A stretch of DNA of 8,882 nucleotides from SAR324 cluster bacterium (GTDB lineage: Bacteria; SAR324; XYD2-FULL-50-16): contig NVSR01000068.1 in assembly GCA_002401295.1 (NCBI GenBank), forward strand, positions 3,442-12,323, in the 5' to 3' direction. Of the stretch, positions 1-7,600 are shown piece by piece. Each line of letters starts with the position of its first letter. The stretch's first letter is position 1. A program made the translations under genes and the position numbers. The notes beneath the pieces are model-generated. The model saw only the letters and a program-made list of their open reading frames with translations, was not told where the DNA came from and ran no database searches.

Positions 1-148
1 TAAAAATTTAGGTTAGAATTGATTTTTGGATAAATAAGGAATTCTCCTTGCATTACTCTTTTTCATTGAAAGGTTCTCGAAAATAAGGGAGGCTTGGAAC
101 AATCTTCTTTTAGGGCATAAAGTAGCCTGAAAGGAAGAGATTAATCAA

Positions 149-193
149 ATGAAATCATTAGTAAGTTGTACTGGACAATTGGGGGGAAGGTAA
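149..193 (+). CDS. Possible 14-codon leader ORF abutting the kinase start
   Basis: An ATG at 149 opens a frame reading MKSLVSCTGQLGGR and ends at TAA 191-193, immediately before the kinase ATG at 194. It is in the same frame as the kinase, so one TAA separates the two. An AAGGA at 131-135 could be its ribosome binding site, although the 13-base spacing is long. The last codons (TTG GGG GGA AGG) also form the ribosome binding site of the kinase gene, so translation of the ORF would pass over that site. The peptide resembles nothing I know. An ORF this short may be chance; the exact abutment is the only reason to list it. Confidence 0.2.
   Translation: MKSLVSCTGQLGGR
181..190 (+). promoter_or_regulatory. 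G-rich ribosome binding site of the kinase gene
   Basis: GGGGGGAAGG ends three bases before the ATG at 194. The G run begins with six G, so the AAGG core sits very close to the start while the GGGG portion lies about seven bases away. It supports the ATG at 194 as the start. A change in G number would alter the strength and spacing of the site. Confidence 0.6.
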
Positions 194-3100
194 ATGAAGG
201 TCAATTTACCTGGATATGAAATCCGGGAGGAACTGCAGTGGACTACGAGAAGTATTATTTTTAGGGCAATTCGATTAGTTGATCGCCTTCCTGTAGTGGT
301 CAAAACAATTAACAATGAACATCCAAGCGATCAGGAACTCTCCAGGTTGCAGCATGAATATGAAATTACTAGAAACCTGGAAGTTCCTGGAGTCATCAAG
401 ACCTATGGCTTAGAAAAATTTGGGAACAACTTGGCAATCATCCTGGAAGATTTTTCGGGAAAAAGTTTGACCCATTACCTGCAGGACGAGATCCCCATCG
501 ATCTGTTTTTTACGATTGCCCTTGAAATCAATCGAATCTTAGGTGCCATTCATCACCACCATGTCATTCACAAAGATATTAATCCCAGTAATATTCTCTG
601 GAATGCAGCCACGTCAGAGCTGCGTATTATTGACTTTGGGATTGCCAGCAAGGTGACCAGGGAACGTAAGGAAACGAATATCACCAATATGCTGGAAGGT
701 ACCCTACCTTATGTTTCTCCGGAACAAACCGGTCGCATGAATCGCGGTATTGATTACAGAACGGATTTTTACTCCTTAGGGGTGATGCTGTTCGAAATGC
801 TCACAGGCAGGCGTCCTTTTTCTGTTAAGGACAACATGAGCTGGGTTCATTGTCACATTGCAGTCACACCACCCAACCCCAGAAAGTTCAAGCCGCAGAT
901 TCCCAAGCCTATCGCTTCCATTGTCCTTAAATTAATGGCTAAAAATGCGGAGGATCGTTATAACAGTTCCCATGGATTGAGTAAGGATATCGAATATTGT
1001 CGGAAGCAGTGGCAAGAAAAAGGCAGCGTCACCCCTTTCTTGCTAGGACAGCGAGATGTGATGGAGAGGTTTCAAATTTCTCAACGACTCTTTGGTCGAG
1101 AAAGTGAGATAGAACAGCTATTCAACTGCTTTCAACAAGTTTCAGAAGGTTTGTCTGATCGAATGGCGGTGTTGATCAATGGTAGGTCCGGTGTTGGCAA
1201 AACCGCATTGGTTCAGGAAATTCATAAGCCCATTGTTAAAAAACGTGGGCACTTGATTTCCGGTACTTATGTCAAATACAACTGGAAAACTCCTTACAGT
1301 GCCTTCATCCAAAGTTTTCGCAACCTTTTGGAACAGATTTTAACGGAATCAGAGGAACATGTTTCCCGATACCGTCAAGCATTGCAGCAGGCCATTGGTA
1401 AAAATGGGCAGGTTTTAATCGACGTAATCCCAGAGTTTGAGCTGATCATTGGCCCCCAGTCGGTACTTGCGAAGCTACCTCCGGGAGAAACTCAAAACCG
1501 TTTCAACCAGGTGTTACTGGCTTTTATCAACGTATTTTCTCAAAAAGAGCATCCCCTCATTATCTTCCTTGATAACCTGCATTGGGCAGATGCTTCTTCC
1601 ATAAATCTGCTCAAATTGTTGCTCAAAGACAACAAACTTCGATACTTGATGCTGATCATCACCTTCCAAAAGGAGAAGGTAGACAAATCTTATCCCTTCA
1701 AAAAGGATCTATTAGAAGCTGAACGTCTTGGTGCAACGGTTCATCCAATCCGTTTGGCTCCCATGTCCCAGGTTCACCTGGAAGAATTGATCATGGACAG
1801 TTTTTATTGCAACCGGAAGGCAGCGGCCGGACTGGCTGATACAATCGTTGCTAAAACAGGGGGTAATCACTTCTTTGTGCATGAATTTTTGAATTCTCTG
1901 TATGAAGAGCGATTACTCGAATTCAACCCGGACGAGGGGAAGTGGCAGTGGGATTTAGAAAAAATCCAAGCAAAAGAAATCACAGATAATGTGATTGAGT
2001 TGATGAATGCTAAAATTCTACAACTTTCTGCCCACACTCGACAGGTGATCAAGTTAGCTGCTGGTATCGGTAGTACCTTTGACCTGGACCTATTGGCAAC
2101 GATTAATGAAAAGAGTTTAATTGAAACCTCCGCACAACTGGAGGAAGCTATCCAGGAGGGACTGATCCTACCCATTGGAGGGCACTACAAAATTGCGGCA
2201 AAGGATCGATGGAATAAAAAGCTCGAAGATATAATCCAAGGCAAGATCACCTACGAATTCATTCATGATCGCATCCATCAGGCCGCCCATTCTTTCTTTG
2301 CTAAAGAGATGGGGGCTAGCATGCATCTCAAGATCGGCAGGTTGATGTTGCAGCGCTGTGAAGGTGAGGATCTGGAAGAGAATATCTTCGATATTACAAA
2401 CCACCTGAACTCGGGATCTCACTTAATATCGGATTGCCGAGAAAAAAATAAGTTGGCTCAACTCAATCTGCTAGCTGGGAGAAAGGCAAAGGCCTCTGTT
2501 GCTTTTAAGGAAGCTGTGCGCTACCTAAGTACCGGTATTGAGCTATTGGAAGAAGAGTGCTGGCTGGATAATTATGAATTGACCTTTGCCCTCTTCGAAG
2601 AATGCTCTGAATGTGAGTACAGGAATAAGAATTTTAAATCTGCCGAAAATTTATTCCAGACTATTCTCGAAAAGGCGCGTTCAAAAAGGGAGAAGGCCAG
2701 AGTTCTACGTTCAATGATTCTCTTGCATGTGAGTACTCATGAGGATCAAAAAGCATTGGAGTTGGGCTTAGAAGGGTTAAAACTCTTCAATATTCAGATC
2801 CCTTCCAAGCCCTCGTCCCAAGAAATTGAGGCTGAAAAAATACAGATAGACCAATTTCTTATTGGTAAAAAAATAAAAGATTTAAAGAGTTTACCTCTCT
2901 TACAGGATGCCACGGAAGAGGCGATCGTAAGGCTCATGGCCAGCACTGCCTTGCCTGCTTTTTTCTCCAACCCAGGCTTCTCTAATCTGGTATTGCTAAA
3001 ACTATTAACCCGTAGTTTTAGCCATGGTTATTCGGGGGCCACTATGATCGCTTACATCTGTTATGCTATGATGTTGGCACAACGCTTTGGGGATTACGAA

Positions 3101-5743
3101 GGCAGTCGCCAATTTGGGGAATTGGCATTGGAGCTATCCCAGAGAAGTGGTAAAACCAACTATAAAGCAATTGTTAAACTTTGGTGGGGGGGGGCGGTAA
3201 ATCACTGGAGTCACCCATTACATGAAGCCTTGCCCTACTTGGAAAAAAGTAGAGAATACGCATTGGAATGTGGAGACCTCAATACAATCAATTTCAGTGA
3301 CGGTTTTCATATTGTGACCCAGTATTACTGCGGAGTTCCCCTGGGGACGATCGCTCAGGAAGCCCAAAATCTTACGGGACTCTTACCGGTTTTACTCTAC
3401 CGGGCTTGTCTGGCTGCGGAAGGCCTGACTAGTGATCCTACCGTTTTGAGTGGAGAAGGTTTTGATGAGCCCAGCTACCTGGAAATGATACAAACATTCC
3501 CATCCAAGTTCTCACTTAATTGGTATTATACAATTAAAATCAGAATCATGTTTCTCTTTGAGTATTACGAAGAGGCCTATCAGTTCGGGATGGCTTCGGC
3601 AAAACTCTATGATTCTGGAATCCAGCAAAGTTTCTTCGGGACCTGCGAGATCTCTTTTTTTCTGGCTCTGAGTGCAGCGAAACTCTATGAAAATGAGGAA
3701 GATCGGGAAAAAAAAGAAGAATATTGGCAGGTATTAAGGCAGCAACAAAAGAAAATGGACACCTGGGCCCAACACTGTCCTCAAAATTTTGCCCATCGGT
3801 ACCAATTAGTCACCGCGGAAATGGCCCGCTTGCAAGGGGATCACTCTAAAGCAATGGACTGTTTTGATGCCTCAATAGAACTTTCTCAACAATATGGTTT
3901 TTTACAAGATCAGGCACTGGCAGCGAGTTTGGCGATTGAATTCTATCTTGTAAAAAAGAAAGAGAAGTTTGCACGAATCTACTTCCAGGAAGCTTGTTAT
4001 GGGTTTAAAAAGTGGGGTGCTATCACTAAGGTGCGGCAATTAGAGGAAAAATACAGGACTCTGTATAACTCCTTTAAGGAGCAACCCAATTTGCCCATGG
4101 ATGGAACACAAACGGACATCACGGAGCATATCACCACGACTACAACCCAATCCGGAAATTTGGATAATCACTCAATTCTGAAAGCTTCCCAGTCGATCTC
4201 GGGCCAATTGGTACTGGCAACATTGCTGGAGAACCTGATGAAATTGGTTATCGAGAATGCAGGGGCTCAGAAGGGCTATCTGCTCTTACCTGATGAGGAC
4301 AGCGATCAGTGGAAGATTGAGGCTATTGGCAGCACAGAGCAAGAAAAAATCCAAGTCAATCAGGGTATCCCTTTGAATAATTGCTCCCTCTTGCCCTTGA
4401 CTATTATTCATTATGTGCAAAGGACTCGGCAGCATGTTGTGCTGGATCATGCCTTGGAAAAGGGAAAATTTGGCGATGATCCTTATATCCTTGCCAACCA
4501 TTGTAAATCTATTTTCTGCATCCCAATCATTCATCAAGGGGACTTGCGGGCGCTGCTTTACTTGGAAAATAACCTGAGCTCCAATGTCTTTACTACAGAT
4601 CGCCTGAAGGTATTGCGTTTGTTGTCCAGTCAAGCAGCTATTTCGATTGAAAATGCCACTCTTTATCAAAGTATGGGGCGGAGGGTGACTCAGAAGACGG
4701 CAGACCTACAAGCAGCACTCGAAGAAACTCAGAAGAAGGAACTGGAGTTAGCCGAAACTAATCAGGTGATCAGCAGGCAAAATAAGGTCTTTCATGCATT
4801 ACTAAAAACTGGTGCTTCCATTGATCAGCAAAAGGGCATGGAAGGCGTTTTTACTTATACCTTGGCTTGCTTATGTAAACTATATCCCCTATGGCGTTTT
4901 GGAGTGATTTTAAACGGCGAACGTCCTGAAGTAATCCAATGTGCTGTATTTGAGGGAATGGATCCTGATGAACAAAATGAAATCATAGACAATCAACGGG
5001 ATATTTTACAGGATTATGAGCAGGGTGATGTTGAGCAGACCCTAAAATCATTCTCTTTCTTAAAAGGAAAAAACGATCTATATATTTTACCTATTCTCAG
5101 GCATCAAAAGGAATTAATTGGTAAAATGATTATTGGAGGGCCTGGTATTGAACAGGACTCAATTGAAGTCATTACTCTTTTCCTTGAACAAGCAACGGCG
5201 GTGGCAATCAACAAACTCTTGACGGATCAGTTAGAAAAACTGGCAAATACAGATGGTCTCACAGGTGTAACGAACCGCGCATTTTTTGACCGTGAATTAG
5301 ACAAGGTTATTCTCACGAGCAAAACTTATCCACAGTTCTGCTTTTCCATCTTGTTGATCGACGTCAATGGTTTGAAACCCATCAATGATCACTATGGTCA
5401 TGAAGAAGGAGATGCTATTATTCGGCAAGCAGCAACTATTTTAAAAGAGTCCTGTAGAAAGACAGATATCATTAGTCGCATAGGGGGGGATGAATTTGCG
5501 ATTTTATGCCCGGGCAATGAATGTAGCAGTGTGGAAATTCTATTAGAACGTATACGAAAATTAGAGCGGAAGAGTTTTATTACTGTGGAAAAAGGGGGCA
5601 TACAGAAGCAGATTCCAGTGAGAATCAGTATCGGGATTGCGGGCTCTGATGAATTCTCTCCTCGGGATGTCTTTAAAAAGGCTGATGAGCGTATGTATTT
5701 GGACAAGGAAGCTTTTTATCAAAAAAAGGAACGTTATCGATAA
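194..5743 (+). CDS. Ser/Thr kinase-STAND ATPase-GAF-diguanylate cyclase fusion
   Basis: A giant, probably cytoplasmic sensor protein of 1849 aa with no signal peptide or obvious membrane segment. Residues about 8-275 form a Ser/Thr kinase with Lys37, catalytic HKD (126-128), Asn133, DFG (147-149) and the family-typical SPEQTGRMNR; its glycine loop lacks the usual glycines. A STAND-type ATPase follows, with Walker A at 330-337 (GRSGVGKT) and Walker B ending LDNLHWAD (459-466). Residues about 730-1290 are TPR-like helical. A GAF domain spans about 1335-1490, a coiled coil about 1490-1530, and a diverged GAF-like region about 1530-1675. The C-terminus is a diguanylate cyclase with GGDEF at 1764-1768 and an RxxD inhibitory site at 1755-1758, five residues upstream. 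Known relatives, such as cyanobacterial HstK-type proteins, usually end in a histidine kinase. I infer that it couples a sensed signal and protein phosphorylation to c-di-GMP synthesis. The signal is unknown. Transcribed alone. Confidence 0.93.
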   Translation: MKVNLPGYEIREELQWTTRSIIFRAIRLVDRLPVVVKTINNEHPSDQELSRLQHEYEITRNLEVPGVIKTYGLEKFGNNLAIILEDFSGKSLTHYLQDEIPIDLFFTIALEINRILGAIHHHHVIHKDINPSNILWNAATSELRIIDFGIASKVTRERKETNITNMLEGTLPYVSPEQTGRMNRGIDYRTDFYSLGVMLFEMLTGRRPFSVKDNMSWVHCHIAVTPPNPRKFKPQIPKPIASIVLKLMAKNAEDRYNSSHGLSKDIEYCRKQWQEKGSVTPFLLGQRDVMERFQISQRLFGRESEIEQLFNCFQQVSEGLSDRMAVLINGRSGVGKTALVQEIHKPIVKKRGHLISGTYVKYNWKTPYSAFIQSFRNLLEQILTESEEHVSRYRQALQQAIGKNGQVLIDVIPEFELIIGPQSVLAKLPPGETQNRFNQVLLAFINVFSQKEHPLIIFLDNLHWADASSINLLKLLLKDNKLRYLMLIITFQKEKVDKSYPFKKDLLEAERLGATVHPIRLAPMSQVHLEELIMDSFYCNRKAAAGLADTIVAKTGGNHFFVHEFLNSLYEERLLEFNPDEGKWQWDLEKIQAKEITDNVIELMNAKILQLSAHTRQVIKLAAGIGSTFDLDLLATINEKSLIETSAQLEEAIQEGLILPIGGHYKIAAKDRWNKKLEDIIQGKITYEFIHDRIHQAAHSFFAKEMGASMHLKIGRLMLQRCEGEDLEENIFDITNHLNSGSHLISDCREKNKLAQLNLLAGRKAKASVAFKEAVRYLSTGIELLEEECWLDNYELTFALFEECSECEYRNKNFKSAENLFQTILEKARSKREKARVLRSMILLHVSTHEDQKALELGLEGLKLFNIQIPSKPSSQEIEAEKIQIDQFLIGKKIKDLKSLPLLQDATEEAIVRLMASTALPAFFSNPGFSNLVLLKLLTRSFSHGYSGATMIAYICYAMMLAQRFGDYEGSRQFGELALELSQRSGKTNYKAIVKLWWGGAVNHWSHPLHEALPYLEKSREYALECGDLNTINFSDGFHIVTQYYCGVPLGTIAQEAQNLTGLLPVLLYRACLAAEGLTSDPTVLSGEGFDEPSYLEMIQTFPSKFSLNWYYTIKIRIMFLFEYYEEAYQFGMASAKLYDSGIQQSFFGTCEISFFLALSAAKLYENEEDREKKEEYWQVLRQQQKKMDTWAQHCPQNFAHRYQLVTAEMARLQGDHSKAMDCFDASIELSQQYGFLQDQALAASLAIEFYLVKKKEKFARIYFQEACYGFKKWGAITKVRQLEEKYRTLYNSFKEQPNLPMDGTQTDITEHITTTTTQSGNLDNHSILKASQSISGQLVLATLLENLMKLVIENAGAQKGYLLLPDEDSDQWKIEAIGSTEQEKIQVNQGIPLNNCSLLPLTIIHYVQRTRQHVVLDHALEKGKFGDDPYILANHCKSIFCIPIIHQGDLRALLYLENNLSSNVFTTDRLKVLRLLSSQAAISIENATLYQSMGRRVTQKTADLQAALEETQKKELELAETNQVISRQNKVFHALLKTGASIDQQKGMEGVFTYTLACLCKLYPLWRFGVILNGERPEVIQCAVFEGMDPDEQNEIIDNQRDILQDYEQGDVEQTLKSFSFLKGKNDLYILPILRHQKELIGKMIIGGPGIEQDSIEVITLFLEQATAVAINKLLTDQLEKLANTDGLTGVTNRAFFDRELDKVILTSKTYPQFCFSILLIDVNGLKPINDHYGHEEGDAIIRQAATILKESCRKTDIISRIGGDEFAILCPGNECSSVEILLERIRKLERKSFITVEKGGIQKQIPVRISIGIAGSDEFSPRDVFKKADERMYLDKEAFYQKKERYR
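3186..3194 (+). repeat. G9 homopolymer tract within the kinase-DGC gene
   Basis: Nine consecutive G lie in frame, encoding the end of Trp998, Gly999, Gly1000 and the start of Ala1001. Loss of one G gives CGG TAA at once (TAA at 3198-3200). Gain of one G leads to TGA at 3223-3225. Either slip would leave the kinase and ATPase but remove the GAF and GGDEF domains. The tract is directly visible; slippage is inferred. Confidence 0.9.
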
Positions 5744-5769
5744 AAAACTTCTCCTGTTTAGCCCATTTG

Positions 5770-6054
5770 TTAAAAAGCCTTTCTCTTAGTAATCTTTGGC
5801 TTTATTTTGCGTTTTTTTTCCGCTTCATTGATATGCAGGGAGCGACCTTCCAGAACCAGCCCATCCATTTGTCGGATTTCTTCGTCTGTAGAATCCGTAA
5901 TTTTTACAAAGCCAAATCCTCGGAGTCTTCCTGTTTCCCGATCTTTAACCAAGTCGATCTCCAGAACCTTTCCGTAAGGGCTCAATAGCTTTTTTAAAGT
6001 CTCCTCTGTAGTGTTAAAAGGCAAATTCCCAACGAATAGGTTAATCTCAGACAT
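5770..6054 (-). CDS. Single-RRM RNA-binding protein
   Basis: A 94 aa protein that is almost entirely one RNA recognition motif. RNP2 is LFVGNL (residues 6-11) and RNP1 is RGFGFVKI (45-52), with the aromatic residues that stack on RNA bases at Phe7, Phe47 and Phe49. The tail after residue 78 is strongly basic (KKRKIKPKITKRKAF) and not glycine-rich as in many cyanobacterial Rbp proteins. The ATG at 6054 has a good Shine-Dalgarno, AAGGA, six bases upstream. It lies 24 bp after the release-factor-like gene and is last in the minus-strand operon, ending 26 bp from the convergent kinase gene. Bacterial RRM proteins of this size bind single-stranded RNA, and some are linked to cold or stress responses. 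The target here is unknown. Eight A in a row in the coding strand (5812-5819) encode part of the basic tail. Confidence 0.92.
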   Translation of the reverse strand: MSEINLFVGNLPFNTTEETLKKLLSPYGKVLEIDLVKDRETGRLRGFGFVKITDSTDEEIRQMDGLVLEGRSLHINEAEKKRKIKPKITKRKAF

Positions 6055-6078
6055 TCTTCTTCCTTAAAATCTGTTGCT

Positions 6079-6618
6079 TCAATTATTTTGTGATTTAATG
6101 ATGTCAGCTGGTGCCAGCCTGGATTGAACTTCCTTCAGCTTCTCCAATAAGGTACTATTTTTTTGAGCAAACTTTCGCAACTGAGAAATGCTCACGCCAT
6201 ATTCCTGAGCCATAGACTTCCAATCCCCCAAGTGATGGATGAATAAATCTAAAAAACATCCTAGAAATAATGGGTAATCGCGATTCTTAGGGTTAATGCG
6301 AAGCAGCCCGTTGATACTGTAAGATCTGACCTTTTCCGGCAAGCTGGAAAAATCATTCCGTTGTTCCAAACAGTTACGACAATCCAGGGCTATTGCCAAG
6401 CGCATTTTTTTAAGGGCGGTATCAATATTGCTGGTCTTGGAACGGGATGCGTTTTCTGTTACGGAAAGATGTTCCAAGCTCAAGCGTATCGCATTCGAAG
6501 TTTTATTTTTCTTTTGCCCTCCTCTGCCGGAGCCACGGAAGACATCCATGCGACAGAGGCTTTTGAGCTCATGATCCTCTTTGAGAATGAACTCTTTCCA
6601 ATTCTTTGTCTGATACAT
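6079..6618 (-). CDS. Peptide chain release factor-like protein (GGQ domain)
   Basis: A 179 aa protein with the catalytic domain of class I release factors but no codon-recognition domain. The loop GSGRGGQKKNKTSNA lies at residues 29-43, with GGQ at 33-35; in this family the GGQ enters the ribosomal peptidyl-transferase centre and promotes hydrolysis of peptidyl-tRNA. The usual form is GPGGQHVNK, so Pro to Arg and His-Val to Lys-Lys are variations. The C-terminal 80 residues contain a helical region (NPKNRDYPLFLGCF, then GVSISQLRKF) that recalls a helix-turn-helix and differs from the basic tail of ArfB. A role in ribosome rescue or specialised termination is inferred. The ATG at 6618 is 33 bp after the miaA stop and has no clear Shine-Dalgarno, suggesting coupled translation or a slightly different start. 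It precedes the RRM gene by 24 bp. Standard RF1, RF2 and ArfB are poor fits in length and C-terminus. Confidence 0.85.
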   Translation of the reverse strand: MYQTKNWKEFILKEDHELKSLCRMDVFRGSGRGGQKKNKTSNAIRLSLEHLSVTENASRSKTSNIDTALKKMRLAIALDCRNCLEQRNDFSSLPEKVRSYSINGLLRINPKNRDYPLFLGCFLDLFIHHLGDWKSMAQEYGVSISQLRKFAQKNSTLLEKLKEVQSRLAPADIIKSQNN

Positions 6619-6651
6619 ACAACTGCTGAAAAAGTGGGGATTTGGAGGCCA

Positions 6652-7596
6652 TTAACTTTCAAAAGCCGGTTGACCTGTATCCAAAAAAGCCCGGATCCCT
6701 TTGATCAGATCTGGACTCAAGTGGGCATCAGATAACCAGTGTACCCTGGGATCCTTACGGTACCAGGTCAACTGTTTTTTCGCATAATGTCGGCTCTTTT
6801 GCTGGATATCCGCTATCATATTATCGAGGCTTATTTCAGAAGACAGGTAAGCAACAGCCTGTTTGTAGCCAATGGAACTCATACTAGGCAGATCTTTAGT
6901 GTAACCTTGATCCAGTAGCTCGCGGACTTCTTCGACCAATCCTTGCTCTACCATCAGGTGTACCCGCTGGTTGATGCGGTCATAAAGCTCTTCCCGGCTC
7001 CATTGCCTGCCTAAATAACAAACTTGATAACGTTGTTTCTCAAAGCCGTGGATCTCCTGGTACTGCTTGATGCTCTTTCCTGTCTCCAGGAAAACCTGCA
7101 AAGCGCGTATCACTCGAGAGCGATCATTCGGATGCAAAGCAGCCGCACTTTTAGGGTCTAACTGGGACAGTCGCTGATGACAGGCCTGAACTCCCTCTCG
7201 ATCCAGCAGGGATTGTACCTCTTCTTTGATCGAGCTTTAGATATCCGGTACCGGGATGATGCCATGAAAGAGCGCGCGCAGGTATAACCCCGTTCCTCCT
7301 AGCAGGAGAGCCGCTTTGCCCTTGGAAGCCAGTTTGAGGATGACATCATCAGCGTCATCAGCAAACTTACCGGCATTATAAGGTTTATCGGGATTCAGAA
7401 TATCAATCAAATGATGAGGTACTGCGGATTGTTCCGCAGTTGTGGGTTTGGCCGTTCCAATGTCCATCCCTCGATAGATCTGCATGGAATCGGCCGAAAT
7501 AATTTCGGCATCAAGCTCTTGAGCCAGCTGAATCCCTAAATCGGTTTTCCCGCTGGCTGTTGGCCCGACTACCGCAATTAAGCGGGTTGGCTGCAT
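6652..7596 (-). pseudogene. miaA: tRNA dimethylallyltransferase, interrupted by in-frame TAA
   Basis: MiaA transfers a dimethylallyl group to N6 of A37 in tRNAs that read codons starting with U. From the ATG at 7596 the frame has 314 sense-equivalent codons, the normal family length. Visible motifs are the P-loop GPTASGKT (11-18), ISADSMQIY with the catalytic Asp36, GMDIGTAKP, and GGTGLYLRAL (100-109), then HPNDRSRVIRALQ, SIGYKQAVAYL and KRQ-like KKQLTWYRKD in the second half. Codon 120 is TAA (7237-7239), directly after PVPDI. The frame continues on both sides and aligns along the family without insertion or deletion. The 119 aa front piece lacks the tRNA-binding half. The rear piece has no ATG or ribosome site near the break. 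One substitution, such as TCA to TAA, would explain it; a sequencing error is equally possible. The start lies 4 bp after the lon stop. An alternative ATG at 7626 would overlap lon by 26 bp. Neither has a clear Shine-Dalgarno. Confidence 0.88.
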
Positions 7597-7600
7597 GGAA

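Larger units (their letters stand above)
1..193 (+). other. Non-coding leader upstream of the giant kinase gene
   Basis: This AT-rich stretch precedes the giant kinase gene. I found no substantial coding region in it apart from a possible 14-codon ORF at its 3' end. TTGAAA (66-71) and TTGCAT (48-53) resemble -35 boxes, but neither has a credible -10 box 16-18 bases downstream, so no promoter is assigned. No terminator of a preceding gene is recognisable. The promoter, if within the window, must lie here. Confidence 0.6.

Noticed and set aside
167..179. TTGT/ACAA dyad before the kinase start as an operator
   Set aside because: Four-base arms are expected by chance in AT-rich DNA and there is no promoter to place it against.
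1867..2422. Two open frames on the minus strand inside the kinase gene
   Set aside because: Both are antisense to the ATPase part of the large gene and encode serine- and arginine-rich sequences without recognisable domains.
4286..5706. Open frames at 4286-4669 and 5398-5706 on the minus strand
   Set aside because: They mirror the conserved GAF and GGDEF coding regions; no ribosome site or motif supports them.
5774..5803. AAAGCC...GGCTTT inverted repeat followed by T runs, a possible terminator for the kinase gene
   Set aside because: The stem has only six pairs with an 18-base loop, the T tract is interrupted by GC, and it lies within the RRM coding region.
6361..6735. Open frame of 124 codons on the plus strand
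   Set aside because: It runs antisense to the GGQ protein and the end of miaA, whose products have clear motifs; its own translation shows no family motif.
6652..7137. A separate gene for the rear half of miaA starting at TTG 7137
   Set aside because: The frame and homology extend without break from 7137 back to the TAA at 7237-7239, and TTG 7137 falls in the middle of a conserved segment (ALHPNDRSR) without a ribosome site.
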